From Ophiobolus disseminans (Eukaryota > Ascomycota > Dothideomycetes > Pleosporales > Phaeosphaeriaceae): a stretch of DNA of 64,000 nt. The stretch lies in NCBI GenBank assembly GCA_010093685.1, contig MU006216.1, positions 1,501,065-1,565,064 of the forward strand, in the 5' to 3' direction. A model generated the notes under the pieces. It was given only the letters and a program-made list of their open reading frames with translations, searched no databases and was not told the DNA's origin. Each line of letters begins with the position of its first letter. Position 1 is the first letter of the stretch. A program made the position numbers and the translations under genes. Below are positions 20,301-31,884 of the stretch, piece after piece.

Positions 20301-21063
20301 TCATTTCGTGCATGCTTCACCTTCACCCTCACCGCGCCAAGCCTTGTTGAACTCTTTGTCGCTATCCACATAACGTAGAACCAAATGTTTGCCAGCAAAT
20401 ATCTTCTTGACTTCGTTCTCACGGATCATCTTATGTTCTGAACCTGGCCGATAATGCCAATCGAACGACAAGATTTCGAGAGTGCGGATGTCTCGAGACT
20501 GGGGGCCAGAAAAGTGCCATTGGTTGATGTTCCAAAACATCACACGCAGTTTGATATATCGTGCGTGTTTGGTGAGTCTAGAGTTGGCGTAGTCGAGGTA
20601 GTCCATCGGCCTCCAGAAAGCAAAGGTGCTCAAGGTCCGAGGCAGAAGAGCGGCTTCTGAGTAGATCTGGCGACAGACGCTGAGCAGAGGAAATCTATCT
20701 TTCGGGTCGCACACCGCTGCCATAGGGTCGGGTTTTGGTAGTAGGAAAATGGTTTGGCCCCCAAGCGCATAGCTCCAGATCATGGCACCAATGTCGGGAG
20801 GAAGATGTAGGAGTTCGGAATCTCTTGCATTTCTGTCGCAGCTATCGATTATTAGTAGATAATGAGGACGTAGGCGCTCTTACTCACAGCGCTAGCTCGT
20901 CATCGCTGACTGGAGTGAGGTTAAGTAGACCGTTTTTGAACTTGTGGAAGCCATGTACGCCACGCTTGGGACGTGCGCTATTGCCATTCTTGTTCACGGG
21001 TTGGGCGCGAGTGAGGTTCCGTGGTGACCTGCGAGGAGCAGTAGCAGTACATAGTGTCGCCAT
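20301..21063 (-). CDS. LPxEIRxxIW-family protein (DUF7730/2EXR-like), array copy 1
   Basis: A 238-aa protein, exons 21063-20888 and 20841-20301. Exon 1 ends in FKNGLLNLTPVSDDELAL and exon 2 begins with a conserved block (LLHLPPDIGAMIWSYALGG), then LLSVCRQIYSEAALLPRTL. The last two stretches are hallmarks of a large fungal family of F-box-like proteins of unknown function, and the exact domain name is uncertain. The intron is phase 2 with a TACTAAT branch, and the same position and phase recur in the next three genes, so the four came from tandem duplication. No catalytic residues are apparent. The C-terminus ends in a charged segment after LVLRYVDSDKEF. Confidence 0.82.
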
Positions 21064-21576
21064 ACTTGAGGTCGCGAAAGTAGTCCTATGTTAACGAGTG
21101 TTTGGGGGTTGACGTCGTGGAGTTGATGGTTCGTCTGGAGCTTGAGTTGCGAGGAAGGTGCAAAACACGGACCAAGAACGCGCACGGGTACCGGTAAGTG
21201 CAGAAGGAAGGTGAAGTTAGCGTACACATCCAACCTTGGAAGCGCTTAATCCATGCATACATCTCGAAGTATAACTTATCAACTTCTTCGCTAATACAAT
21301 ATATAAGTACTTGAACATTTTAAGACGCTTTTCTCAATTGTCCACAACTACAACGCCGTATCAAAATCATACTCCTGCAATATGCCCTCCTTCACATCAA
21401 CCAAATAATGATCCGTCCAAATCATCCCACGAATTTTATAGCTTCCATATTTTGATATGCATCCATTCAGACTTAGCCAAACGATACACACAGCCCAAGC
21501 TAGCCTTTTTGCAAGATGTTAGCACGCGATTCTTGCACTTCATCATAGAGGGAAACTTACTTGGAAGAACGGTGTC

Positions 21577-22310
21577 TTACGATTTGCCCCATTCGAGCAT
21601 CATCCACTCGTAACTGTCGTGAAACCGTATGCTTACTTCCTTCCCCACAAATCGAGCTCTCAGCGCAGTCTCAACCCTCTCCTGAACTCCTCTGGTTTCG
21701 TCCCCTACATACAGCGAGATATCGACCGTTTTGAAGGGCTCAAAAGCCGACACAGGGACCAGCTTTTCAAGCTCTTTGTTTGTCTTTAGACATTTTAGAA
21801 TTGTCCGCAAGGATACGCTCTGTGTGTGATGCAACTTCCCAGTGGCCACCTTCTTTAAGAATGTCGAGAAGTTAGGAAAGGTGGGGGTGTTCAAAGCACG
21901 AGGTAGGAGCGCGGCTTCGGCGTAGATTTGCCGACATACGCAGAGAAGGTCGAACCAGATTAGGGCTGTGCCTCGAGCGGGAGAAGCCAGGTAATATGTG
22001 TCGGGGTAGCGAGTTGCGCTTAATTTGATCTTCTGCCTGCCCAGGACGTACTTCCAGATCATGTTGCGGATCTCTGGAGGGAGGCCTAGAAGCGGTGAGT
22101 CTTGGGCGTTCTTCTTGGTGCTACTACCTATTAGCTTGGTCTTTGGATCAGTCGGAGTTGCTCATACATGGTTTTCTCGGCGCCCATTGGCGTCACGTTC
22201 AAGAAGCCGTTCATGTCCATCCGATATCCATGCTCGTCGCGCCAGACAAGTGGCTCAGGTTGTCCGGACGCATCGTCGGTTGGTTTGGCGGAGCTACTGG
22301 TTGAGCTCAT
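21577..22310 (-). CDS. LPxEIRxxIW-family protein, array copy 2
   Basis: A 229-aa paralogue, exons 22310-22168 and 22123-21577. Exon 1 is Ser-rich at its start and ends MNGFLNVTPMGAEKT. Exon 2 starts near KKNAQDSPLLGLPPEIRNM and continues IWKYVLGRQ, then LLCVCRQIYAEAALLPRAL. The 44-nt intron (GTATGA..GCTAAT..TAG) is in the same place and phase as in copy 1. An upstream in-frame extension of the first exon is open but lacks resemblance to the paralogues, so the ATG at 22310 is preferred. The function is unknown. The sequence after the family block has diverged strongly from copies 1, 3 and 4. Confidence 0.8.
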
Positions 22311-22661
22311 TCGTGCTGTATGCTGTGGAGTTGATAAGTTAAGGTATACAAGATCGTTAAGTGATTGCAAAGAGTCAGGAGACTTGAAAATTGCCTCCTC
22401 AATAATGAAGGGAGGTGTGCCTGAGCACAGGCTTCTATTTGTACTGGTGAGGTAAGTGAGAGAAGGACGTCGAGGTTGGGCAGGCACAGTGAGATCAACC
22501 CGGGTAATTTCAACGAGAGTTGAATTTATAGACAAACAGGTGTCGTAGATTTGTCCTGGGAAAGAGATACAACCCCCGGTCCATATGAAATTCACCGAGA
22601 CTTTTTCCTAGTAGTCCTGCCGAGCAAGTCCATGCACCGCACCATCATGCCCTAGATGCTC

Positions 22662-23348
22662 TCACAGATTGCGCCAAGTCTCTTGCCAATCCTCCAAACG
22701 CTCAATGTAGCGAATCGTGATATGTGCCCCAGCCAGAAGCGCCCGTGTTGCATCATCGAACTGAGCCTGAACTCTCTCCTCGAGCCTCGACCACCAATAA
22801 CTCAAGGTCAAATCGATCTCTTGGAGAGCCGGGAACTGTTCAACTGGAAACCATGTCTTGTCTTCACTCAAGGTGTAGATCATGATACCGATACGTATCT
22901 TACACACCAACATAAGTTTTCCCGCGTCCCGAAGTTTCATGAAGTCGCCGTGACAGGCGAAGGCGAAGGTATTGAGTTTGTAGGGCAGCAAAGCTGTCTC
23001 GCTGTAGATCTGGCGGGAGACGCGGAGGAGGCTGAGCTTGAATGGCACGGGCCGAGGCGGGGCTGTGAAACAGAATACAGATCGTGGCTTGATGATGTGC
23101 CCGCCCAGGGCGTAAGCCCAGATCATCTCGCGGAGCTCGGCTGGTAGACGTAGTAGCGGCGACTCGAGCGAGTTTCGTTTCGCACTGGCGGGTGTTAGCA
23201 TGAATCTGGTACTTGCGCCTTTGCGAAATGCTCACGTTGAGATCTCGACATCCTTCTATGACGTAACATCGAGCAGGCCGTTCTCTAGTTGTACATAGCC
23301 GCGCGGGCCACGTTGAGCGGTGATGCGAGCGGATCTTCGAGTAGCCAT
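22662..23348 (-). pseudogene. LPxEIRxxIW-family gene, array copy 3, with nonsense codon in exon 1
   Basis: The two-exon layout of the array is kept: exon 1 23348-23236 with YVQLENGLLDVTS, then exon 2 23184-22662 with SLESPLLRLPAELREMIW and LLRVSRQIYSETALLPYKL. A TAG at 23258-23256 interrupts exon 1 about seven codons before the intron; otherwise the exons sum to 212 codons. Splicing the TAG out by another donor did not keep frame. An ATG at 23201, inside the intron, opens an uninterrupted 179-codon frame covering the whole family domain, so a shortened product could still be made. The stop could derive from CAG by C-to-T change. Confidence 0.6.
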
Positions 23349-23690
23349 TTGCGCGCAAGGGGGGGAAGCGGTCAATCTGATGAGTGGATGCGGATATGCA
23401 AGCAATGTAAGCAAAGTGTGAAAGACTCCGCATTCGGCTTGATATCCTGAGAATGAGAGACACAATCTAACCACGCAAAACTGAAGCCTCAACCATGTCC
23501 GCGATAAGCTTGTACTACCATTCTCATCCGCTTTTGGTGGAAGTCTTGTTAAGGCTTTACTACTGCTGCCTTCTTTGTCAGCCATGTCGAAGGCTTGCTC
23601 AAATTCTAGCATTCGTATGTTACTCACAAAGTCTCGTAAAGCTGCATCATGACACCCACTTGTTCAACGGTCCATCCAAGCAACAAATGG

Positions 23691-24320
23691 TTAGTGGAAC
23701 TGGACATCTATTCCTTGAAGATGGGCTCTCAACATGTCTCGAACCTCAGTCTCTCCCATGTGATTCTCCCACCATCCTTTCAGTAGAGTGATATCAATCT
23801 TCCGTAGTTGAGGAAGATCCACTAGGGGAAGGTTCAAGTGACAAGGCCCCATCGAGTCCAGTACTGGTTGGTATGCTTCGAGGCTGAGATTTTGTACTTT
23901 GAAGAGCCTTCGACGTTGAGCATAGAGTTGGAGATCGGACAGACCGCAGAAGGCGAACGTGTTCAGTGTGTGCGGAAGTAGCGCAGTCTCGGAATAGACT
24001 TGTCGGCAAACGCGAAGCAGACTGAGATGAGGTCCAATACCATCCCGGTAGGCGTAACGCGAGGATCCCAACCTCACTACACGATGTCCAAGCGCATACC
24101 TCCAGATGATGTCGCGGATCTCCGTCAGTAAACGTAGAAGTGGTGATCTCTGCGCATTCTGTTCGGTACTTTCGCAAATTAGCAGGGTAGTCCTCAAAGC
24201 GCGTAGCCGTGCTTACATTGCGATCTCGTTGCCAGTAGGTGTCAAATCGAGAATGCCGTTTTCGAACTTGTCGAAACCTAGCCTGCCACGTACCGACCTT
24301 CGTGGAAGAGACACTGGCAT
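23691..24320 (-). CDS. LPxEIRxxIW-family protein, array copy 4
   Basis: A 193-aa paralogue with exons 24320-24217 and 24168-23691. Exon 1 ends FDKFENGILDLTPTGNEIA and exon 2 begins EQNAQRSPLLRLLTEIRDI, then IWRYALGHRVV and LLRVCRQVYSETALLPHTL. The 48-nt phase-2 intron (GTAAGC..GCTAAT..AAG) matches the array. It is the shortest member and ends soon after LLKGWWENHMGETEVRD. In place of the usual LPxEIR it has LLTEIR, losing the Pro. The function is unknown. It is the most upstream gene of the array in the transcriptional sense and faces away from the stomatin gene. Confidence 0.8.
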
Positions 24321-24900
24321 GACGAGAGTTGACGGTGTCGTGAGGAGGGCCAGATATTTCAGAAATTGCCTGCGGTGAGTGGTAGTGATTACACTACGCG
24401 CACAGATCTCATATGATAATAATCGACACAACGAGAGGGATGAGTGAAGTCCAAGGACTGAGGTGACAGTGACGGTGATGTAACTAGTTTAACAAGACGT
24501 TAAGCTGGTACGTATCCCGAAGACCAACAGAAGTGCAAGTCTGAATAAGTTGCATACCGCAGGCTATACTGCGCCGAGACGTTCCTTTCTTGTGACAAGG
24601 CATTGCCCTATCTACGCGTCGTGGTAACCTCAGAACAGGTTTTCGCAAAAGACTGAATTCTGGTGCCATGACATGATTTAGTAGAAGAAACACAATGGTA
24701 GTATAGTCAGCAATGAGAAAGACACCTAAAAGAAGTCAGATCGTCTTGTCGGATGGTGGACGTGTGATGTTTGATCGAGGATTGTTCCTGAGGTTGGTGT
24801 TTGATTATGTCATCGTCGGTGCCTGACGCAGCTGTTGCCGATGTATCTCGGCGGAACATCTTTCGACATGCTGTCATCACCATTCGCCCCAACCCTCACA
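24321..24900. other. Intergenic region between array and stomatin gene
   Basis: About 580 bp between two divergent genes. No coding signal was accepted. The frame upstream of the stomatin start is open back to 24841, so translation could begin earlier at ATG 24841 or 24868. Confidence 0.4.
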
Positions 24901-26221
24901 ATGGCGTCGCGCACACGGCTGATGGCCTCTACGGGCTCCGGCTTGCTTCGAAACCCCAGACTATTCGCGATATCACGAAGCTCACCCCTCGCTGCTGCCC
25001 TGGCCACCACATCTGCCCGCAGCTTTTCGCAGCTCAACTCGCATTCGGCAGGCCCAGGAAGTGTCTTTGGCTCACTAGGCCAACTGAACTCACAAGCTGC
25101 CCCGCCGTCATACTTCTCGTCACATAAGCGCCTTCCTACCAATACAGTCATCCGGTTTGTACCGCAACAGACAGCATGGATCGTCGAGCGCATGGGAAAG
25201 TTCAACCGGATACTGGAGCCCGGCCTGGCTGTGTTGGTGCCCGTGATTGATCGGATAGCCTATGTCCGGAGCTTGAAGGAGAATGCGATCGAGATTCCAA
25301 GCCAGAGCGCCATCACGGCCGACAATGTCACCCTCGAGCTCGATGGTGTCCTGTACACCAGGGTCTTCGACGCGTACAAGGCCAGGTAAGCTATCATACG
25401 CGAGACATGTTATCAAGCGTGTGCTGACCACTCCCAGCTACGGCGTTGAAGACGCAGAATACGCCATTGGCCAGCTGGCGCAAACAACGATGCGATCCGA
25501 GATCGGTCAGCTCTCGCTCGACCACGTCCTCAAGGAACGCGCGAACTTGAATGCCAACATCACCGCCGCCATTAATGAGGCAGCCCAAGACTGGGGCGTC
25601 ACCTGTCTGCGGTACGAAATCCGCGACATCCACGCCCCGGAGCCCGTCGTAGAAGCCATGCACCGTCAAGTCACCGCCGAGCGATCGAAGCGCGCCGAGA
25701 TCCTCGAATCAGAAGGTCAGCGGCAGTCGGCCATCAACATCGCAGAAGGAAAGAAGCAGTCAGTCATCTTGGCTTCCGAGGCGCTGAGAGCAGAGCAGAT
25801 CAACTTGGCGAGTGGAGAGGCCGAGGCCATTTTGGTGAAGGCGCAGGCCACCGCGAACGGCATCGACGCTGTCGCACGAGCAATCGCGCAAGGAGAGGGC
25901 GCAGCACAGAATGCCATCTCCCTCTCAGTGGCTGAGAAGTATGTTGATGCGTTCGCGAATTTGGCCAAGGAAGGCACAAGCGTTATCGTACCCGGCAATG
26001 TAGGCGACATTGGTGGCATGATCGCAAGCGCCATGGCAGTCTACGGTAATGTCAACGCTGCGCAAGCGAAGAACTCGTCAGGACGTCAAATAGAAGAGGG
26101 ATCACCAGCAAGTAAAAAGATCGCGGAGCTACAACGTCGGCTCAACGATACGCAGAGCGGCACAAATCAGGTTTATGACGAGATCAACAACGCCATGGAT
26201 CAGAGGCTGAAGAAGAGGTAG
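24901..26221 (+). CDS. Mitochondrial stomatin-like protein 2 (SPFH/prohibitin family)
   Basis: A 422-aa protein, exons 24901-25385 and 25438-26221. An Arg/Ser-rich N-terminus (MASRTRLMASTGSGLLRNP) is typical of a mitochondrial presequence. The SPFH domain runs from TVIRFVPQQTAWIVERMGKF through ILEPGLAVLVPVIDRIAYV and ITADNVTLELDGVLYTRV to the WGVTCLRYEIRDI motif. A long helical region with AERSKRAEILESEGQ and GEAEAILVKAQATA follows, as in SLP-2. Members form oligomeric scaffolds in the inner mitochondrial membrane and organise cardiolipin-rich zones. The intron is phase 2. Three in-frame ATGs precede the presequence or start it; the third was chosen because it gives the cleanest leader. The gene is convergent with the kynurenine formamidase gene, 210 bp apart. 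Confidence 0.95.
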
Positions 26222-26431
26222 ACGCATGGACCTGGAGAAGGATACGGTTGTACAATACCTCTCGTTGTATCTATAGCATAGGCCAGCAAGCGAGTGGCGT
26301 TTTTGAGGCATTGGGAATCATTGGGTATGCATACCAAAAGCAGCGTTGCTTGAGTCTCTTCTCTTCTCCATTGGTGGGACGTTGCGTTTCGCATGTCCAT
26401 ACCACAATTCAACACAAATGAATGCTATACC

Positions 26432-27442
26432 TCAACTCGCTCCCGATGTCAACCGCTCCACAACCTCAACAATCAATTTCGCACTCTGCCCCCCATCCTC
26501 CCACACAAAGTCATGCGACCCCTTGATGTCCCTAACCTCCAGTACTCGCCGCCCAGCGCTAACATCTGCCTCGTCATCCCCGTCTTCCATGACTATACTC
26601 CACCCCTCCCGATCCAGCGCAACACACATGACATCCCTCTGCGCCCTTTCAACCAGTTCATCGTCATAGCTATGCGCCAGCACAACTAGCTTGCCATTCT
26701 TCCATTTCTCTGTATCGTACTTCCCAGCCACGGGCGACACGCCATGATACACCGCACTATCTGCTCCAAAAGCCCCGGCCACGATGTCCACGTAGATCTG
26801 CGCGATATTCGGCGGACACGCGGGTGCAGAGTGGTTCCGTAGGAAAAGGGGGATGCTGTAAATCCCCGCCGTCAATATCAGCGCTTCAGGACCCCCGCTG
26901 TTATCGCTTTCCACCGCGCCGATGCCGGAGACATATTGACATAGCAGCGTTGCGCCGCACGAATGTCCAATTCCTATCCACTTCTTCACACCATACTTTT
27001 TCTGCAGGAACGCGATGCCTTGCGCAACGTCGCGGATGTGCGTGGGGTGCGTGACATTCCTGTCTGCATCGGTGGGCGAGGATGGGTCGGTGGCGTGTGA
27101 AGCGTAGGGCGAGAGGCGATAGTTCAGGGTTGCGATGCCTGCGATTGCGAATGGGGATTTGGAGAGTAGGTGTTTGATTGTGGGTTCAGCGCAAAGGGAA
27201 GTTTGGGTTGGGTCGCGCCATGCGCCGCCGTGCATGTAGATTATCCATAGTGAGTTTGCGGGGTCAGATTCGACGAGGGGTCGTGGGAGCCATATGTCGA
27301 GCGTTTGGAGGCGACTTGGAGAATCGCTGTAGGGTATGGACGGAATGTGTTTGGGATACTCAGTAGGTGTCATGGTTCGGGAGGAAGTTGGGTGCACAGA
27401 GTCTTGGTTGGCGGGGTCAGATATGACTTGCCCTGCATGCAT
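26432..27442 (-). CDS. BNA7: Kynurenine formamidase (N-formylkynurenine hydrolase)
   Basis: Single-exon alpha/beta hydrolase of up to 336 aa. It hydrolyses N-formylkynurenine to kynurenine in tryptophan breakdown and de novo NAD synthesis. The oxyanion motif HGGAW is at residues 71-75 and the nucleophile in GHSCGA is Ser161. A DDEL segment near 260 supplies the likely acid and GSHDF the catalytic His310. FAIAGIATLNYRLSP is typical of fungal Bna7. The first ATG (27442) gives about 23 extra residues before a second candidate start at MTPTEYP; the second may be the real one, since the extension has no family resemblance. A cytosolic location is expected. Confidence 0.9.
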   Translation of the reverse strand: MHAGQVISDPANQDSVHPTSSRTMTPTEYPKHIPSIPYSDSPSRLQTLDIWLPRPLVESDPANSLWIIYMHGGAWRDPTQTSLCAEPTIKHLLSKSPFAIAGIATLNYRLSPYASHATDPSSPTDADRNVTHPTHIRDVAQGIAFLQKKYGVKKWIGIGHSCGATLLCQYVSGIGAVESDNSGGPEALILTAGIYSIPLFLRNHSAPACPPNIAQIYVDIVAGAFGADSAVYHGVSPVAGKYDTEKWKNGKLVVLAHSYDDELVERAQRDVMCVALDREGWSIVMEDGDDEADVSAGRRVLEVRDIKGSHDFVWEDGGQSAKLIVEVVERLTSGAS

Positions 27443-27808
27443 GGTGGCGTGGAGATCTCAGGGGTCGTTAAGAACATCAACAAGCGAGCGATCAGCCATG
27501 TATGTATGAGTATAAAGTGTTTTGATTTCAGTCTTGCGACAGCACTACCATGTAATCGAATAGCAACCCCAAGCTCAATGGGTCATTAACTGAATTACCC
27601 TTCCGCCTGCACATGCCAGTGCTAAGGCGCCAATGCGATGCAATGCAAAATTCAAAGGTATCTCAAGGACAGCACATGCTCCAATTATCCTCCTCTTACT
27701 CGCACGACCCCAGCTGCCCGAACACCCGGGCGACCCGAGTGCACACGACTGCTTGGTGTGCCATGTTTCTCCCGCTCCGGAGTGCGACGGTAACCAATGC
27801 GTAACCGC
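27443..27808. other. Intergenic region
   Basis: About 365 bp between the 5' end of the formamidase gene and the 3' end of the GPI-type gene. No gene or clear motif was found apart from scattered AT-rich sequence. Confidence 0.4.
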
Positions 27809-28380
27809 TTACAAGAACGCGGCAACGATAGCACCGAAACCGAGAACGCTACCAGCTGCGGCCTTGACGTTGGCAGCAGCGCCGGCAGAATTCTGGGGCG
27901 CGCCAGTGCCGGTTGCGGAACCGGAGACACGAGCAGTGCCGGTGAGGGTACCGGCTGAGCCTGAGCCGCTGGCAGCAGCGCTTGATGTCTCGATCTGGAC
28001 AGTTGTGCTGTTGTTTGCGCTGACAACGATTGTGCGGGTGGTGTTGAAGGCAGAGCCAGTGCCGGCAAGGACGAGTGTGTGGACACCAGGGCCGACAGCG
28101 GGGATGTTAGCTGGCAGAGGCTGCGAGGTAACGATTGCGGGCTGGCTGATGACTGCTGCGGGCTGGCTGGGGATAAGGGTGGCGACGGGTGGCTGAGCAG
28201 TCACCACACCGAGGGAGTTGGTTCCCCTGAGGAGAGTGGTCTGGGGGTATGGGTCGACCGAGGACTAGTGGGACGTCGTTAGGTGGTTGTCCCATGAGAC
28301 ATGGGACGGAAAGCAAGACTTACAGACTGAGCAGACGCGACAGCGGCGAAAGCAGCAGAGTAGAAGACGGAAACGCGCAT
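27809..28380 (-). CDS. GPI-anchor-type secreted surface protein
   Basis: A 170-aa protein in two exons, 28380-28324 and 28264-27809. Exon 1 encodes just the signal peptide MRVSVFYSAAFAAVASAQS. Exon 2 begins SVDPYPQTTLLRGTNSL, is rich in Pro, Ala, Val and Thr, contains FNTTRTIVVSANNSTTV with two Asn-glycosylation sites, and ends in a Ser/Ala/Gly-rich stretch followed by VLGFGAIVAAFL. That ending fits a GPI-attachment signal at the plasma membrane or cell wall. There are no cysteines. Small proteins of this kind are common in ascomycete walls, but I do not know a function. The 59-nt intron uses GTAAGT and TAG, phase 0. Confidence 0.82.
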
Positions 28381-29710
28381 TTTGATGTTTGTTTAACTTT
28401 CAAGTGATTGAAGTAGCGTAGCGATGGAAGTGAACTTGTACAAGTAAATGTCAAGATCAAGCAAATAGCAGCTGATAGGTAGGATGATCAGAGTGAGAGT
28501 GATAGATGGGACGAAACATGAACCAGAAGACGCGTTCTCCCTTTTATTTGGCACCCGATCTCATTTCCACCCCAAGCAACCATCGGAGCTCACCCCTGTC
28601 AAACACTCTGCGCCACCTTGTCCGGGCAACGCGCGCCATGCCTGAACTGGCTGCTGAGTGTGGAAACGAGCCAATAATAGCAGCCACCCAGGCAACCCGT
28701 TGCCCTGTGCATACTTTCCGCTCGTGGCGACATGTCTAATAAATCACGAAATTTTAGTTGAATTTCGCTGCTCGTGTTGAGCCGCGGTGGATGGCAACTG
28801 TGGAACGGCGTGAGTGACGCAAACTGCTCCTGCTTCATCGCACATGGACGAGATGTAAAAGATGGACGTGAACCATCCCATGTGTGCCTCGCTGATGCCA
28901 TCCCCCGCCGCACCAGTTTCACATCTCGAGAACCGCCGTTGCACGAACTGCGCATGTTCCTATGGAGACAACGCACGCCACCCAAGCTTCCGACATCACG
29001 ACTCCACCTGCATCGAATCGCCAAACGCTAAACCTAACTTTTCCCCGACATCTTCCCCACCAAATTTCCAGCCGCACCTGCAGAATCGATAGCAACGGCG
29101 GCGAAAGATTTCCCTCAAGGCTGCAAAATCTGCAGTCACAGAGAAGACTAGTGACGCGTCCAATACACCCCACAGGCGCGCTGAGTTATTCTAGAAATGT
29201 TGATGGGCGGCGTGTCTTGGTGGTTCGTATTGACTCCGCTGTAATGTGGCGTTACTCGGCGGCATTAGCTGACCAGGGGTCTCGAACGGGTAACGGGGCC
29301 GTTTAAACGAGGATGTTGAGTCGCGAGATCGTGATGGGATGATGTGTCTCCTTTTTTTTGTGATGGCGCCTTGATCTGCGTTTATTTTAATTACTGAAAA
29401 GGGTTGATGTTCAATGTTTCTTTGTCATGGAATTACTGAGTCACTGAATTCTCAAAGGGCGCCGGAGATTTTGCTTCAGAATGGGAGTTGCCGAGACATT
29501 CACGTCAGCTGTGTTCCCGTCGATCGGAACTCATGCTACGAGCCTCACTCCTTTCTTACAGACTGCATTCATGTCCTGCTGGTTAAGCATGGTTGTCCTT
29601 TCAAGCACGATTGAACAGGAGTATTAATTTCAACGAGAACCTAAAGATGTCTCGAGTACGTTACAGCATAACTGACCCTTTGCTTTGTAGTGGTAATCAA
29701 ATTGGAGGCT
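28381..29710. other. Intergenic region, about 1.3 kb
   Basis: No convincing gene on either strand. The open frames seen here have no family resemblance and no sensible start. A T-rich run (CTCCTTTTTTTTG) lies near 29348. A candidate TATA-like AAATAAAAG for the GPI-type gene lies on the minus strand near 28540. Confidence 0.4.
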
Positions 29711-30657
29711 CTAGCTTCGTTCCTCCAATGTATACAACCCTCCAGAATGATGCCCATCCTTCCATAACACCTCCACTTCTGCAAGCCCCATCTTCCTTAG
29801 CTCTCGAGTGATACCAACAACCAAGTCTCGATATCCCCACATCGCATCTTCGCCATGATACTTTTCATCTAACACTCTTTGTTCAACTCGGAGCTTGACC
29901 CTCCCGCCTCGGTCACCGAGTGGCCTCAAAGTCTCCATGAGCGTATCCCGCACATATTGCCCAAAAGGCCAGGCCGAGTTGCCCAAGTCCTTGGGATGCC
30001 ATATCCAAGCACGTTGTGGAATGCCCTCAAACGCACATCTCACGTCTTGATAGGACATATGTACATTGACGTCGCGAACAAAATAATGCCACGGCAAGCC
30101 GAGACAGCAGGCATCCTGTAAGGTATTATTCGCCATATTCTCAAAGGCCATTGGTGCAAAGGTTCGGTCTTTCAGCACGAGTTCGGCGGCGTAGCGCGAC
30201 ACATCAGACTGTGTTACTGGGCCTACGAGTTTGGCGTCTAGAAAAGGCAGTAACCGATAACTATAACGTCCGCAGTAATAACGTCGAGACCTAAGCTCAT
30301 TGGTGACTTGGAATCGAAGATCCTGGAGCCATCCTGTGGGATCGAGATCGATCAAATGGCTGTAAATCATGTCTCGCAGCTCTTGTGGTAGCTTTGTGAT
30401 TCCTGATGAGAGCGCGCGGGATGTAAGAGTGTACTGTGGAATAGGCGAGTTCGGCGCTTGCTCGAGTACGCGCATAGCACTGCGATTTGTTAGTCTCACT
30501 AGATAATATGGGGAACTATGTCGAGTGCTTACTTTTTGCTATTCCAGAGCGACATTCCGATCACTTTGAGTTCCTCGTGAACCTTTTTCCGCGACTTGAC
30601 TGTGTTAGCAGAGCACTCACCCCGCGACTTGATCGCTCTGAATGACTTGTCGATCAT
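29711..30657 (-). CDS. LPxELRxxIY-type protein of unknown function
   Basis: A 297-aa protein with exons 30657-30533 and 30479-29711. The motif ITKLPQELRDMIYSHLIDLD is the F-box-like signature also seen in the array at 20-24 kb, but the rest is different and longer, with VSRYAAELVLKDRTFAP and FVRDVNVHMSYQDV blocks. Exon 1 is basic (MIDKSFRAIKSRG) and could start later, at MSLWNSK. The intron is phase 2 with a GACTAAC branch and CAG acceptor. A role in substrate recognition by an SCF ligase is possible for F-box-like proteins, but nothing here shows Skp1 binding. It is probably a distant relative, not a member of the recent tandem expansion. Confidence 0.75.
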
Positions 30658-31884
30658 ACGTAGTTTACGTGCTACAACATCGTATCTTCATTCTGTCAGC
30701 ACCTGGAAAAGTACACCTACCTGCAGTGTCGTCTACTTACATATCTTGAATTTCTCGGCGGTCATCAAGAAGTATCAACCAGTGCGCAATAGCGTGTTTC
30801 GGCTCGTCGGTTACTAAAGCCATCGTGGAATTGCAGATGCGTGGTTGGCCTGAAGTTGAGGCGTGTGTGTCGTGGAGGTGAGTGACACGAGGCCTCGGGA
30901 ACTCTGACGTGACTCATCTGGCGGAAAGTACCATGGTTGAGCTCAAGCATAGCAGTCCTGAGTATCCGAGGCCCTAAATCGAGGCCATCCGTCCTCGTCA
31001 CAATAATCTTGCTGACTGTTTAATGCTTTAAGGCGCGTACTCTGTGTACTCTATTTTCGGAGTACCGAGACGTCTACGCTAAGCGCCTGCCTAGATACGG
31101 TATCCAACACCAACGCTTCCGCAGCACTTTCCACACCTCTCTTCCACATACGAAATGCGCCTTAGCGCTTCCCTATCCACGACTTTGACTCCGAAACGCC
31201 CATATATTTAGCCCGTTAACCACCAAGGCCGCAGCAAGTTTGCATCAGGATCGGGAGATCGCCAACAATGCTGGAATTGAGCTGTTGCAGCTCTCCAATA
31301 CAACATCGTGTTAGGCGCTGACGAAGAGAACTGCGGTACCCATATTAGACCCGGATGCTATGAATGTGTCAGAACTGCTACACCCGCCACTAGCCAGCCG
31401 CCAATAGTACCCACGCATACCCAGGAAGGCTTCCCCGTCAACTGTAAGAAGTGGACAGCTACCAGGAGGGAAGACAGTTACTGGAGTATTGGCAATGAAG
31501 CGTTGTACGTTATGCCTTGAACCCAGTATTGGGCGCGACCTGAGAGGGTTGCGAAACTCAGCTCTGGCCAAGGATATGCTTGATGTCTTATTGTGTAAAG
31601 TCGCACTTGATTCTACCTGTTTTATAGCTCTACCACTAAAGTGACGGGGTACATCGCTGCTCAAGGTTAGATCGCAATCCAGTTGTGTTTAGCTTAATAT
31701 GGGTGGCAGTGCGTTCGATCTCCCGGAGAAAGTCAAATGCTGATGGTTTGTTTTGAACGGGTTGGAAGCGGTGATTTTGGGTGCGACAGTGTCGTAGAAC
31801 CAGATCATCTCATTGCTTGTGCAACGATATCCTTGATTCGAATCAGATGCGTAAGAGAATGAGTGATAGCCATCGTGGGGTATG
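30658..31884. other. Intergenic region, about 1.2 kb
   Basis: No accepted gene. Short frames near 31308-31664 lack any family motif. Both neighbours are on the minus strand, so this should contain the promoter of the gene to the left and the terminator of the gene to the right. Confidence 0.4.

Noticed and set aside
28599..29024. A 141-codon minus-strand frame in the 1.3-kb gap
   Set aside because: Arg/Ser/His-rich, no start context, no family resemblance, and no splice partners.
29240..29330. A GC-rich stretch considered as a tRNA
   Set aside because: No convincing B-box GGTTCGANTCC or cloverleaf pairing could be made by eye.
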